Both the position numbers and the translations under genes were made by a program. The notes below the pieces were generated by a model. The model did no database searches. It had not been told where the DNA came from and worked only from the letters and a program-made list of their open reading frames with translations. DNA of 45,346 nt from Mycobacterium sp. KBS0706 (GTDB taxonomy: Bacteria > Pseudomonadota > Alphaproteobacteria > DSM-16000 > Inquilinaceae): the NCBI RefSeq assembly GCF_005938675.2, contig NZ_VCCH02000067.1, positions 1 through 45,346 on the forward strand, given 5' to 3'. This document shows, piece by piece, positions 15,672-24,108 of the stretch; position 1 is the first letter of the stretch, and every line of letters starts with the position of its first letter.

Positions 15672-16459
15672 TGGACGCTTTCCGCCTGCACCGGGGCACC
15701 GCGCCCCTGCTGCTGAGCATCCCGCATGTCGGCACCGGCGTGCCGGAGGCGATCCGGGCCAGGCTCACACCGGAAGGTCAGCTGCTGCGCGACACCGACT
15801 GGCATCTCGACCGGCTCTACGACTTCGCCGAGGGGCTGGGCGTCAGCATCATCCAGGCGGTGCAGTCGCGCTATGTCGTCGACCTGAACCGTCCGGCCGA
15901 CGACCAGAGCCTGTATCCCGGCCAGGCCACCACCGGCCTGTGCTCGACCATAGACTTCGACGGCCGGCCGCTGTACCGGCCGGGCGAGGAGCCGGACGCG
16001 GCGGAGATCGCCGGCCGGGTGGAGACGGTGTGGAAGCCCTATCACGGCGCGCTGGCGGCGGAGCTGGAGCGGATCAAGGCGCAGCACGGCTACGCCCTGC
16101 TCTATGACGCGCATTCGATCCGCTCGGTGGTGCCGCGGCTGTTCGACGGGCTGTTGCCCGACCTCAACCTCGGCAGCAATGGCGGCGCCACCGCGGCACC
16201 GGCCTTGAAGGAGCGGATCGCGGAGATCTGCCGCACGGCCGAGGGCTTCACCCATGTGATCGACGGCCGGTTCAAGGGCGGCATCATCACCCGCCATTAC
16301 GGCCAGCCGGATCACAATGTGCACGCGCTGCAGATGGAGCTGGCGCAGCGCCACTACATGGACGAGGATCCGCCCTTCACCTATCAGGCGGAGCGGGCTC
16401 GGCCGCTGCAGGCGGTGCTGCGCAGGGTGCTGAAATCGATGCTGGACTGGAGGCCGTGA
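15671..16459 (+). CDS. hutG: N-formylglutamate deformylase
   Basis: A 262-residue N-formylglutamate amidohydrolase, which releases formate and glutamate in the five-step histidine pathway. Family features include LSIPHVGTGVP near the N-terminus, DTDWHLDRLYDF, YVVDLNRPADDQSLYPGQ, LLYDAHSI and FKGGIITRHYGQPDHNVHALQMEL, with histidine and acidic residues suited to a zinc site. I chose the ATG at 15671, seven bases after AAGGAGG and overlapping the hutH stop (TGATG); a GTG at 15668 is an alternative. This enzyme needs HutF and HutI products upstream, and neither gene is in the window, so they must lie elsewhere. Confidence 0.93.
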   Translation: MDAFRLHRGTAPLLLSIPHVGTGVPEAIRARLTPEGQLLRDTDWHLDRLYDFAEGLGVSIIQAVQSRYVVDLNRPADDQSLYPGQATTGLCSTIDFDGRPLYRPGEEPDAAEIAGRVETVWKPYHGALAAELERIKAQHGYALLYDAHSIRSVVPRLFDGLLPDLNLGSNGGATAAPALKERIAEICRTAEGFTHVIDGRFKGGIITRHYGQPDHNVHALQMELAQRHYMDEDPPFTYQAERARPLQAVLRRVLKSMLDWRP

Positions 16460-17301
16460 GCAACGCCTTGTCGCCGGTCGAGCTGTGGCTCGACCGCTGG
16501 GAGCTGGAGCCCGATGGCGAGGCGATCGAGCGCAACGGCGCCCATGTCGCCTTCGTCCGCCGCGGCGACCGGCGGTCGGTGCTGAAGGTGCTGAAGCCGA
16601 ACAGCGACGAGATGCTGGGCCCCGCCATGCTGGCGCATTATCAGGGCCGCAGCGCCGTTCGCGTCTTGGGGCACGAGCAGAACGCCGTGCTGCTGGAGCG
16701 AGCGCTGCCGGGGACGGAGCTGACCGAGACCGTGCTGGCCGGCCGGGACGACGAGGCCGTCCGTATCCTGTGCAGCGTGATGGCGGACCTGCACCAGGAC
16801 GACCCGCCGCCCGGCCCCTGGCCGACGGTGGAGCATTGGGGCCGCGCCTTCGCCCGCTACCGCTCGGGCCCGCCGCATGACGAGGTTCCGCCGGCGCTGC
16901 TCGATCGCGCCGAGGCCGAGTTCATGGATCTCTGCGCCACCCAGGGCCGGCGCTTCCTGCTGCATGGCGACCTGCACCACGAGAACGTGCTGGACGGCGG
17001 CGATCGCGGCTGGCTGGTGATCGACCCCAAGGGCGTGATCGGCGAGCTGGCCTATGAGACCGGCGCCGGCCTGCGCAACCCGGGCGGCGCCGAGGATCTC
17101 TACAACGATCCCCGCCACATCGCCCGGCGAGTGTGGATCATTGCCGAGGCGCTGGGCTTGCCGGAAGAGCGCATCCTGCGCTGGTCCTTCGCCCAGGCCG
17201 TGCTTTCCGCCCTGTGGCATGTCGAGGACGGGGACGGCGACGAGGCTGTCGCCGCGGCGATCGTGACCGCCGCGGCGATGCGGAGCCTGCTGCCGGTCTG
17301 A
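16456..17301 (+). CDS. APH/StrB-like aminoglycoside-phosphotransferase-fold kinase
   Basis: A 281-residue small-molecule kinase of the aminoglycoside/hydroxyurea phosphotransferase (APH-6, StrB-like) family. Kinase motifs are visible: a lysine in SVLKVLKP (Lys44), the catalytic loop HGDLHHENVL (Asp172, Asn177) and the metal-binding Asp190 in VIDPKG. It starts with GTG at 16456, overlapping the hutG stop in GTGA, so it is translationally coupled as the last gene of the hut operon. That position suggests a metabolic or salvage substrate more than drug resistance, but the true substrate is unknown. Confidence 0.8.
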   Translation: MSNALSPVELWLDRWELEPDGEAIERNGAHVAFVRRGDRRSVLKVLKPNSDEMLGPAMLAHYQGRSAVRVLGHEQNAVLLERALPGTELTETVLAGRDDEAVRILCSVMADLHQDDPPPGPWPTVEHWGRAFARYRSGPPHDEVPPALLDRAEAEFMDLCATQGRRFLLHGDLHHENVLDGGDRGWLVIDPKGVIGELAYETGAGLRNPGGAEDLYNDPRHIARRVWIIAEALGLPEERILRWSFAQAVLSALWHVEDGDGDEAVAAAIVTAAAMRSLLPV

Positions 17302-17320
17302 CCCGGCGGCTGCCAGTGGA

Positions 17321-18250
17321 TCAGGCCGGGCGGAGCAGCACTTTCCCGCGGGTATGACCGGAGGCGACGTGGTCGAGCGCCACGGCCAGACCTCCGAGCG
17401 CAAGCTCGCGGTCCATCACCACCGTCAATGATCCCGCATCGCACAGCCCGGCGACAAGGCCGAGGCGGGTGGCGTCGGTCTGGTGGAACACGAAGGTGGC
17501 CGAGACGCCATGCGCCTGTGCCAGCGCCTCATCCGGCGGCGACACGATGCTGGCCAGCACCCCGCCCGGCCGCAGGACGGCGAAGGAACGTTGCTGGGTT
17601 TCGCCGCCGACGGTGTCCAGCACGACGTCGACATCGCGGACCGCCGCGGCGAAATCCTCGGTCCGATAGTCGATGACCTGGCCGGCGCCGAGCCGGCGCA
17701 GCAGGTCGGCGTTGGCGCCGGACGCAGTGGCGGCGACCCTGGCGCCGGCGATCCGCGCCAGCTGTACCGCGGCGCTGCCGACGCCGCCGGCCCCGGCATG
17801 GATCAGCACGGTCTGAGCCGCCCTGAGATGGGCGGTTTCGAACAGCGCCTGCCAGGCCGTCCCCGCCGCGGTGGGCAGGCCGGCCGCCGCGGCCGGCGGC
17901 AGGGTCGCCGGGGCCGCCGCGATCCGGGCCGCAGGCACGACGGCGAATTCGGCGAAGGCGCCGCCGCGCACCGGATCCGCCCGAGCGATCACCCGATCGC
18001 CCGGGCGCCAGCGCGCCGCCAGCGGCCCGGCCCGCTCGACGGTGCCGGCAAGGTCGGTGCCCAGCGCATAGGGGAAGGCCAGCGGGAAATAGGTGTCGAG
18101 CCCGCCGCCGATCAGCTTGACGTCCAGCGGATTGACGCTGGCCGCCGCCACCCGGATCAGCACCTCGTCCGGCCCGACCTCCGGCACCGGCACCTCCTCG
18201 ACCGCGGCATTGCCGAGATCGCCATAGGCGTGGATGCGGGCCGCCTTCAT
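17321..18250 (-). CDS. NADPH:quinone-reductase-like MDR oxidoreductase
   Basis: A 309-residue medium-chain dehydrogenase/reductase without structural or catalytic zinc cysteines. The N-terminal GroES-like domain shows VLIRVAAASVNPLDVKL and ALGTDLAGTVERAG; the Rossmann part shows HAGAGGVGSAAVQLA for NADPH binding, followed by GAGQVIDY and LDTVGGE. These are features of zeta-crystallin-type quinone or enone reductases. The ATG at 18250 overlaps the stop of the SnoaL-like gene in ATGA, so the two are coupled and probably controlled by the divergent LysR regulator at 18826. It converges on the hut operon with 19 bp between stops. Substrate is unknown. Confidence 0.85.
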   Translation of the reverse strand: MKAARIHAYGDLGNAAVEEVPVPEVGPDEVLIRVAAASVNPLDVKLIGGGLDTYFPLAFPYALGTDLAGTVERAGPLAARWRPGDRVIARADPVRGGAFAEFAVVPAARIAAAPATLPPAAAAGLPTAAGTAWQALFETAHLRAAQTVLIHAGAGGVGSAAVQLARIAGARVAATASGANADLLRRLGAGQVIDYRTEDFAAAVRDVDVVLDTVGGETQQRSFAVLRPGGVLASIVSPPDEALAQAHGVSATFVFHQTDATRLGLVAGLCDAGSLTVVMDRELALGGLAVALDHVASGHTRGKVLLRPA

Positions 18251-18723
18251 CGCACCGACTCCGCCGCGGCCGGGCTCGGCGGCCAGGCACCGACCTGCTG
18301 CAGCATCCCGAACCAGTCCTCGAGATGCCAGGTGTGGCTGATCCGGCCGTTCCTGAGATGGTGGAATTCGTGCAGCGCCAGCCGCACGGGCCGGCCGGTC
18401 GGCGCGATGCCGAACCATTCGCCGCTATGCGTGCCGGTGATCAGCGCCCGCACGCCGACCCGCCCGTCATGACCGAAGATATCCTCGATCGTAACGTCGA
18501 GATCGGGAAAGGCCTGCAGGAAGGCCCGGACCATCGGCTTCAACCCCTCCGGGCCCGGCCCCTGGCCCGGCGCCGGCGGAATATCCAGCCAGTCCGGGGT
18601 GACGGCCTGGTCGAGCAAATTGGGGTCATGATCGGCGAAGGCGCGATAGAGGGTCTCGACCGCGTGCCGCTCCGCCGCCGTCAGCCCGGCCGCCGGGCCA
18701 CTCTGGGGTTGGTTCATCTTCAT
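18247..18723 (-). CDS. SnoaL-like / ester cyclase domain protein
   Basis: A 158-residue NTF2-fold protein of the SnoaL-like group: HAVETLYRAFADHDPNLLDQAVTPDW, LKPMVRAFLQAFPDLDVTIEDI, VGVRALITGTHSGEWFGIAPTGRPV, HEFHHLRNGRISHTWHLEDWFGMLQQVG. This pattern is typical of ester-cyclase-like proteins in which a pocket of His and Asp residues binds small ligands. Starts at 18723 and 18717 are both possible. It is the first gene of a two-gene operon with the MDR reductase and is divergent from a LysR gene. The reaction is unpredictable; detoxification or secondary metabolism is a common setting. Confidence 0.8.
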   Translation of the reverse strand: MKMNQPQSGPAAGLTAAERHAVETLYRAFADHDPNLLDQAVTPDWLDIPPAPGQGPGPEGLKPMVRAFLQAFPDLDVTIEDIFGHDGRVGVRALITGTHSGEWFGIAPTGRPVRLALHEFHHLRNGRISHTWHLEDWFGMLQQVGAWPPSPAAAESVR

Positions 18724-18783
18724 CCATTCTCGCTCTGGGGTGGCCGGACGATCCCGACGAGCAAGACTTGGGAGACACGAAAC

Positions 18784-18811
18784 CATATTTGAAATCGATA
18801 ATCGGAATATG
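18784..18811. promoter_or_regulatory. LysR-type inverted repeat in divergent promoter
   Basis: CATATT (18784-18789) and AATATG (18806-18811) are perfect arms around a centre containing the palindrome ATCGAT. It stands alone in the 100-bp gap between the LysR gene and the SnoaL-MDR operon, the usual place for an activator site with autoregulation. Confidence 0.5.
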
Positions 18812-18825
18812 AGATCATCCATGCC

Positions 18826-19731
18826 ATGGATCTTCACGGCATCGACCTGAACCTGCTGGTCGCCTTCGACGCCCTGATGGCGGAGCGCAGCGTTACCCGC
18901 GCCGGCGCCCGGATCGGCCGGACCCAGCCGGCGATGAGCGCCGCGCTGGCCAGGCTGCGCGCCCTGCTGCGGGATGAGCTGTTCGTGCGCGGGCCCCAGG
19001 GCCTGCAGCCGACGCCCCGCGCGCTCGACCTGGCCGAGCCCCTGTCGGGTGCCCTCGCGCAGATCCAGCGCACGCTGGACTTCACCCGGACCTTCGACCC
19101 GGCCTCGTCGGCCGCGACCTTCACCCTCGGCCTGTCGGATCACCCCGCCTTCCTGCTGCTGCCCAAGCTGGTGACGGCGCTGCAGGCGGCCGCGCCCGGC
19201 GCCGTGCTGCGGGTGCGCGGCTTCACGGCGCGGGACGATGCCGTCCGAGTGTTGGATGCCGGCGAGGCCGATGCAACGATCGGTGTGCCGGTGACGCCGG
19301 CCGGCCGCATCCTGTCCCGCCCGCTGTTCGAGGAGCGCTTCGTCTGCGTGCTGCGCCGCGGCCACCCCGCGGCGGGCCGGCCGCTCGATCTCGACCGATT
19401 TCTGGCGCTGCCGCACCTGCTGGTGTCGCCCGAACACGAGCAGTTCGGCTTGGTCGATGCCGCGCTGGCGAAGCAGGGCCTCAAGCGCAGGCTCGGCCTG
19501 ACGCTGCCACAAACCTATGCGGCGCCGGCCGTCGTGGCGCAGTCCGACCTGATCGCGACGCTGATGCACGGCGTGGTCGCGGCCTCCGGCCATGCCGGCG
19601 CCCTTTGCCTGCTGCCTCCGCCGCTCGACCTGCCGCCGGTGCCCTTCGTGCTGTCCTGGCACCGCCGCAACGACGCCCACCCCGCCCAGCGCTGGTTCCG
19701 CGATCTCGTGGCGGCACAGGCGGGGACCTGA
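18826..19731 (+). CDS. LysR-family transcriptional regulator
   Basis: A 301-residue LysR-type regulator. The N-terminal winged helix (LNLLVAFDALMAERSVTRAGARIGRTQPAMSAALARLRALL, about residues 8-48, within the DNA-binding domain to ~65) is followed by the two-lobed effector domain from about residue 95. The NodD/PcpR-like start (HGIDLNLLVAFDAL) fits regulators responding to aromatic or small organic effectors. It is divergent from the SnoaL-MDR pair and is their likely regulator, with an inverted repeat between them. Its end is 19 bp from the convergent cyclase gene. Confidence 0.92.
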   Translation: MDLHGIDLNLLVAFDALMAERSVTRAGARIGRTQPAMSAALARLRALLRDELFVRGPQGLQPTPRALDLAEPLSGALAQIQRTLDFTRTFDPASSAATFTLGLSDHPAFLLLPKLVTALQAAAPGAVLRVRGFTARDDAVRVLDAGEADATIGVPVTPAGRILSRPLFEERFVCVLRRGHPAAGRPLDLDRFLALPHLLVSPEHEQFGLVDAALAKQGLKRRLGLTLPQTYAAPAVVAQSDLIATLMHGVVAASGHAGALCLLPPPLDLPPVPFVLSWHRRNDAHPAQRWFRDLVAAQAGT

Positions 19732-19750
19732 CGACCCGGACTGATCCCGC

Positions 19751-20524
19751 CTATTCCGGCAGGATCGCCACCGCCCGGGTCCAGCCGGCGGAGGCGGCGC
19801 GGATCTTCACCGGGAAGCAGCTGACGGTGAAGCCGGTGGAGGGCAGCGCCTCCAGGTTGTGCAGCTTTTCCAGGTGGCAGTAGCCGATGTCGCGGCCGGC
19901 CTTGTGGCCCTCCCAGATCAGCGAGGCGTCGCCGGTCTCCTTGAAGCGCCGCGCCGTATGGCTGAACGGCGCGTCCCAGCTCCAGCCGTCGGTGCCGGCC
20001 AGGCGCACGCCCTGCTGCAGCAGGTGCAACGTGGCGTCGCGGCCCATGCCGCAGCCGCTGTCGACATAGTCGGCCTGGCCGTAGCGGGCGCCGGCGCTGG
20101 TGTTGACCAGCACGATCTCCAGCGGCTTCAGCGTGTGGCCGATCCGCTCCAGTTCGGCGTCGATCTCGGCCGGGGTGACGAGATGGCCATCCGGCAGGTG
20201 CCGGAAATCCAGCTTCACGCCCGGCTGGAAGCACCATTCCAGCGGCACCTCGTCAATGGTGATGGCGCGCTTCCCGCCGTCCATCGTCGGGTGGTAGTGC
20301 CACGGCGCGTCGAGATGGGTGCCGTTGTGGGTCGAGATCGCCACCCGCTCCTCGGCCCAGCCCTTGCCCTCCGGCAGCTGGTCCGGCTGCAGGCCCGGGA
20401 ACACGAAGGCGATCTCGCGCGCGGTCTCGTCATGGCCGCGATAGGTGATCGAGACCTTCTGGAACGGCGGGTCGGCCGGGACGTCGTTCTCGAGCGGGAT
20501 CGAGATGTCGATGAGCTTGGGCAT
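19751..20524 (-). CDS. Cyclase-family metal-dependent hydrolase (kynurenine formamidase-like)
   Basis: A 257-residue protein of the putative cyclase family, which includes bacterial kynurenine formamidase, isatin hydrolase and related manganese or zinc enzymes. The metal motif HNGTHLDAPWHYHP (HxGTHxDAPxH) is at residues about 66-79, with a second conserved part GTDGWSWD and a C-terminal PVKIRAASAGWTRAVAIL. The start is ATG at 20524. It is transcribed divergently from the DUF2218 gene. Substrate is uncertain: amide or lactone hydrolysis is typical, and no tryptophan-pathway gene is near. Confidence 0.85.
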   Translation of the reverse strand: MPKLIDISIPLENDVPADPPFQKVSITYRGHDETAREIAFVFPGLQPDQLPEGKGWAEERVAISTHNGTHLDAPWHYHPTMDGGKRAITIDEVPLEWCFQPGVKLDFRHLPDGHLVTPAEIDAELERIGHTLKPLEIVLVNTSAGARYGQADYVDSGCGMGRDATLHLLQQGVRLAGTDGWSWDAPFSHTARRFKETGDASLIWEGHKAGRDIGYCHLEKLHNLEALPSTGFTVSCFPVKIRAASAGWTRAVAILPE

Positions 20525-20604
20525 GGATGCGCCTCGATTCGGGTATGGCGCCGGGACTGTGCCGCGCCGCCGATCCCGCCGCCACCGTCAGAAGGCCGCA
20601 GCCC

Positions 20605-20623
20605 GTTGCGACCCGCTCGCAAC
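20605..20623. promoter_or_regulatory. Inverted repeat GTTGCGA-N5-TCGCAAC
   Basis: Perfect 7-base arms at 20605-20611 and 20617-20623 lie in the 136-bp gap between two divergent genes, the right place for an operator serving one or both. The responsible regulator cannot be named from this alone. Confidence 0.45.
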
Positions 20624-20660
20624 GAACCCATCTGAGGATCATTCGATCGAAGAGGACATC

Positions 20661-20945
20661 ATGCCGAGCTCCGAAGCCCGCATTCCCACCGAGCACGCCA
20701 GCAAGTACCTGCAGCAACTATGCAAGCATTTCGGCCATAAGATCCCGGCGACCTTCGACGCCGCAAAGGGCCACCTGACTTTCGAGATGGGCACCACGAC
20801 CCTGGCGGCCGAGCCGGCGCTGCTGGTGCTGCGCAACGAGGCGCCGGACGCTGCCGGGCTGACCCGGCTGGAGGGCGTCATCGCCTCGCACCTTGTCCGC
20901 TTCGCCTTCCGCGAGGAGCTGAAGATCGACTGGACGCCGGTCTAG
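20661..20945 (+). CDS. DUF2218 protein
   Basis: A 94-residue protein matching the DUF2218 family: EHASKYLQQLCKHFGHKI near the N-terminus and LTRLEGVIASHLVRFAFREEL-W at the C-terminus. DUF2218 genes are often found beside iron-siderophore uptake genes and regulators, but none is near here. No signal peptide or membrane segment is present. The ATG at 20661 follows GAAGAGGAC. It ends four bases before the stop of the convergent cysteine-rich protein gene. Confidence 0.85.
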   Translation: MPSSEARIPTEHASKYLQQLCKHFGHKIPATFDAAKGHLTFEMGTTTLAAEPALLVLRNEAPDAAGLTRLEGVIASHLVRFAFREELKIDWTPV

Positions 20946-20949
20946 CCGG

Positions 20950-21834
20950 TCATTTCCTCCGGCAATCCTCGAGATCGGTGCCGGCGGCGCACAGGCCCGA
21001 GCCCTTGTCCGGCTCGTCGCACTCGCCGTCGCCGGTGAAGGGACAGGCGGCCGGGGCCGCGGTGTCGCCTTCGCCCGCGGCTGAGCAGTCGGTGTCGTCG
21101 GTCCCGGCGGTGCAGAGGCCGGTGCCACGGTCCGGATCGTCGCACTCGCCGTCATGAGCGAACTGGCAGCTGTCGTCGCCCCCCGACGATGGCGCGGCCG
21201 GCGCCGCGGGGGCAGCGCCCTGCCCGGCCTTGCAGTCGGTGGTGTCCGTCCCGGCGGCGCAGGCGCCGGAGCCGGTGACCGGCTCGTCACATTCGCCGTC
21301 GCGGGCGAAGGGGCAGCTGTCCGGCCCGGCCGTCGCCGGAGGCGTCGCAGGCGTGGCCGGAGCCGGCACCGTGGTCTTGGCCTTGCAGTCGCTGGCATCG
21401 GTGCCGGCGGCACAGGCGCCCGAGCCGATCCCGGGCTCGTCGCACTCATTGTCCCGCGCGAAGGGGCAACTGTCGTCGGCCGGCCGCTGCGACGGCACGG
21501 TCTGGGCCGGCGCGCTCGGGGCTTGCGGCGGCGCGACCGCGGCGCAGTCGGCCGTGTCGCTGCCGGCGGTGCAAAGGCCGGTGCCCTTGCCCGGCTCGTC
21601 GCAGCGCTGGTCGAAGGCGAAGCGGCAGGAATTCGCCGGATCGGTCGCGGCCGACGGCCGGCAGTCGGCGCTGTCAGTGCCGGCGGCGCAAGTGCCGTTG
21701 GCCTCGTCGCATTCGCCGTCATGGGCGAAGATGCAGGAGTTGTTGGTGCCGCCCGCCGGCGCGTCCTGCGCCGTGGCGGGGAACGGAAACGCCAGCGCCG
21801 CCGCCGCCAGCACCCAGGCCCATCTCGACGCCAT
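20950..21834 (-). CDS. Exported cysteine-rich repeat protein
   Basis: A 294-residue protein with a Sec signal peptide (MASRWAWVLAAAALAFPFPATAQ, cleavage after A-Q-like AxA near residue 22) and six copies of a ~27-residue motif, C-x7-C-x6 to 9-C-x8-C, of the type SC-F-DGECDEP-GxGxCxAGTDxxDC. The 24 cysteines should form disulfides in the periplasm or outside the cell, and the regular DGECDEP and GTD acidic residues suggest calcium sites, somewhat like LDL-A or Notch LNR modules. Linkers of Pro/Ala/Thr separate the repeats. Start at 21834 has GGGGAGGGG nine bases before; 21852 is an alternative. Each repeat keeps its cysteines, so selection maintains it. Function is unknown. Confidence 0.75.
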   Translation of the reverse strand: MASRWAWVLAAAALAFPFPATAQDAPAGGTNNSCIFAHDGECDEANGTCAAGTDSADCRPSAATDPANSCRFAFDQRCDEPGKGTGLCTAGSDTADCAAVAPPQAPSAPAQTVPSQRPADDSCPFARDNECDEPGIGSGACAAGTDASDCKAKTTVPAPATPATPPATAGPDSCPFARDGECDEPVTGSGACAAGTDTTDCKAGQGAAPAAPAAPSSGGDDSCQFAHDGECDDPDRGTGLCTAGTDDTDCSAAGEGDTAAPAACPFTGDGECDEPDKGSGLCAAGTDLEDCRRK

Positions 21835-21980
21835 GCGATGTCCCCTCCCCATCCACGCGCACAGCTTCTAGATACATGCAGCAGCGTGGCATGAAAAAGG
21901 CGGCCCGATCCGAGTCATGGCCCGTTGCCTGCACGGAACGATCGGCGTATCAGTCACGCCCTTCGCAGGAGATCGGTTCG

Positions 21981-23348
21981 ATGAGCACACCCGTTCATGT
22001 CATCGGCGCCGGCCTCGCCGGCAGCGAGGCGGCCTGGCAGCTGGTCGCGGCCGGGGTGCCGGTGGTGCTGCACGAGATGCGCCCGGTGCGCGGCACCGAG
22101 GCGCACCACACCGACGGCTTCGCCGAGCTGGTCTGCTCCAACTCCTTCCGCTCCGACGACGCCATGTACAACGCCGTCGGCCTGCTGCATGAGGAGATGC
22201 GGCGCTGCGGATCGCTGATCCTGCGCCATGCCGACGCTCATAAGGTGCCGGCCGGCGGCGCGCTGGCGGTCGATCGCGACGGCTTCTCCGCCGGGGTCAC
22301 CGCCGAGCTGGCGAACCATCCGCTGGTGACGGTGGAACGCGGCGAGGTCGCCGGCCTGCCGCCCGAGGCCTGGGACAGCGTCATCGTCGCCACCGGTCCC
22401 CTCACCTCCCCGGCCCTGGCCGAGGCGGTGCGCGGCCTGACCGGCGAGGCCGAGCTGGCCTTCTTCGACGCCATCGCCCCGATCATCCATCGCGAGTCGA
22501 TCGACTTCGGCACCGCCTGGTTCCAGTCGCGCTACGACAAGCCCGGTCCCGGCGGCACCGGCAAGGACTATATCAACTCCCCGATGTCGAAGGAGGAGTA
22601 CGAGACCTTCATCGCCGAGCTGCTGGCCGCGCCGAAGACCGAGTTCAAGGACTGGGAGAAGGACACCCCCTATTTCGATGGCTGCCTGCCGATCGAGGTG
22701 ATGGCCGAGCGCGGGCCGGACACACTGCGCTGGGGCCCGATGAAGCCGGTCGGCCTGACCAACCCGCACAGCGACCGCCGGCCCTGGGCCGTGGTCCAGC
22801 TGCGCCAGGACAACGCGCTGGGCACGCTGTTCAACATGGTCGGCTTCCAGACCAAGATGAAATACGCCGAGCAGGTGCGGGTGTTCCGCATGATCCCCGG
22901 CCTGCAGGACGCCGAATTCGCGCGGCTGGGCGGGCTGCACCGCAACACCTTCATCAACAGCCCGCGGGTGCTCGACCCGGCGCTGCGGCTGAAGGCGATG
23001 CCGCGGCTGCGCTTCGCCGGCCAGGTCACCGGCGTCGAGGGCTATGTCGAGAGCGCCGCGATCGGCCTGCTGGCCGGGCGGATGGCGGCGGCGGAGCGGC
23101 TGGGCCAAGCCATCATCCCGCCGCCCGTGACCACGGCGCTGGGTGCCCTGCTGAGCCACATCACCGGCGGCGGCGCGGCCGAGACCTTCCAGCCGATGAA
23201 CGTCAATTTCGGCCTGTTCCCGCCGCCGGAGATTCCGGAGCGCCAGCCGGGCCAGAAGAAGGTCAAGGGCCGCGACCGCAAGAGCCTATACAGCGAGCGG
23301 GCCCTGGCCGATCTCGACCTGTGGCTCGGACGGCGCGCGGCCGCCTGA
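21981..23348 (+). CDS. trmFO: TrmFO, folate-dependent tRNA (uracil-54) methyltransferase
   Basis: A 455-residue FAD-dependent methylenetetrahydrofolate-tRNA methyltransferase that makes 5-methyluridine at position 54 of tRNA (also called Gid). The N-terminal FAD motif VIGAGLAGSEAAWQL is followed by family-specific ELVCSNSFRSDD, HKVPAGGALAVDRDGFS, FFDAIAPII, DYINSPMSKEEYE and the C-terminal GVEGYVESAAIGLLAG. AGGAGAT precedes the ATG at 21981. Length and motifs are normal. It is divergent from the cysteine-rich protein gene and converges with the ABC transporter operon with seven bases between stops. Confidence 0.96.
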   Translation: MSTPVHVIGAGLAGSEAAWQLVAAGVPVVLHEMRPVRGTEAHHTDGFAELVCSNSFRSDDAMYNAVGLLHEEMRRCGSLILRHADAHKVPAGGALAVDRDGFSAGVTAELANHPLVTVERGEVAGLPPEAWDSVIVATGPLTSPALAEAVRGLTGEAELAFFDAIAPIIHRESIDFGTAWFQSRYDKPGPGGTGKDYINSPMSKEEYETFIAELLAAPKTEFKDWEKDTPYFDGCLPIEVMAERGPDTLRWGPMKPVGLTNPHSDRRPWAVVQLRQDNALGTLFNMVGFQTKMKYAEQVRVFRMIPGLQDAEFARLGGLHRNTFINSPRVLDPALRLKAMPRLRFAGQVTGVEGYVESAAIGLLAGRMAAAERLGQAIIPPPVTTALGALLSHITGGGAAETFQPMNVNFGLFPPPEIPERQPGQKKVKGRDRKSLYSERALADLDLWLGRRAAA

Positions 23349-23355
23349 GCCGCCC

Positions 23356-24108
23356 TCAGGCCGCACTCTCCGGCTCGCCCTGGACGATCAGCTCCAGCAC
23401 CTCCTTCTCGCTGGTCGATTTGATCAGCCGCTCGCCGACATTGCGGCCGCGCTTCAGCACCATGATACGGTCGCCGATCTCGAAGATGTCGGTCAGGCGA
23501 TGGCTGATGATGATCTGCGCCACGCCGTGCCGCCGCAGCTCGTCCATGGTCTCGAGCAGGCGTTCGGTGGCCGGCACAGACAGGTTGGCGGTCGGCTCGT
23601 CGAGGATCAGCACCTTCGGGTCGAAGCTGATCGCGCGGGCGATCGCGACCGATTGCTGGCGGCCGCCCGACAGGCTCTCGACCCGCTGGCGGACATGGTT
23701 GATGTCGACCTTCAGGCGCCGCATCACGTCGCCCGCCTCGGCCTCCATCCGCCGGCGGTCGACGAACCACCCCTTGGTCGGCCAGCGGCCGAGGAAGACG
23801 TTGGCGGCGACGTCCATGTTCCCGCACAGCGCGAAGTCCTGGTAGATCATCTCGATGCCGCGGTCGCGTGAGTCGTGCGGACCGCGGAAATGCACCTCCT
23901 CGCCCGCCACCAGGATGTCGCCGGAATCACGCTGATAGGCGCCGGTCAGGATCTTCATCAGCGTCGATTTGCCGGCCGAGTTGTCACCGACCAGGCCCAG
24001 GATCTGCCCCGGCATCAGCCGCAGATGCACATCCGTCAGCGCGCGGATGGCGCCGAAGCTCTTCTCGATGCGCCGCATCTCGACGATCGGGGTGCCCGCC
24101 TCGGTCAT
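23356..24108 (-). CDS. Sugar-type ABC transporter ATPase
   Basis: A 250-residue single-domain ATPase of the carbohydrate-importer group. Walker A is GDNSAGKST (the second Gly is Ser, a variant seen in some members), the signature is LSGGRQQ and Walker B is VLILDEP. It is a single NBD, in contrast to the double NBD of RbsA. Start ATG 24108 overlaps the permease stop in ATGA. It is the last gene of the binding-protein-permease-ATPase operon, so it powers import by the fused permease. The substrate is unknown. Confidence 0.92.
   Translation of the reverse strand: MTEAGTPIVEMRRIEKSFGAIRALTDVHLRLMPGQILGLVGDNSAGKSTLMKILTGAYQRDSGDILVAGEEVHFRGPHDSRDRGIEMIYQDFALCGNMDVAANVFLGRWPTKGWFVDRRRMEAEAGDVMRRLKVDINHVRQRVESLSGGRQQSVAIARAISFDPKVLILDEPTANLSVPATERLLETMDELRRHGVAQIIISHRLTDIFEIGDRIMVLKRGRNVGERLIKSTSEKEVLELIVQGEPESAA

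Noticed and set aside
16456..17301. APH-like kinase as an antibiotic resistance gene
   Set aside because: It is translationally coupled to hutG in the hut operon and has no mobile-element context, so a metabolic role is more likely. Resistance is not excluded.
20950..21834. Repeats in the cysteine-rich gene as a CRISPR or minisatellite
   Set aside because: The frame is open throughout with a signal peptide, and cysteines are conserved at the protein level while the linkers vary.
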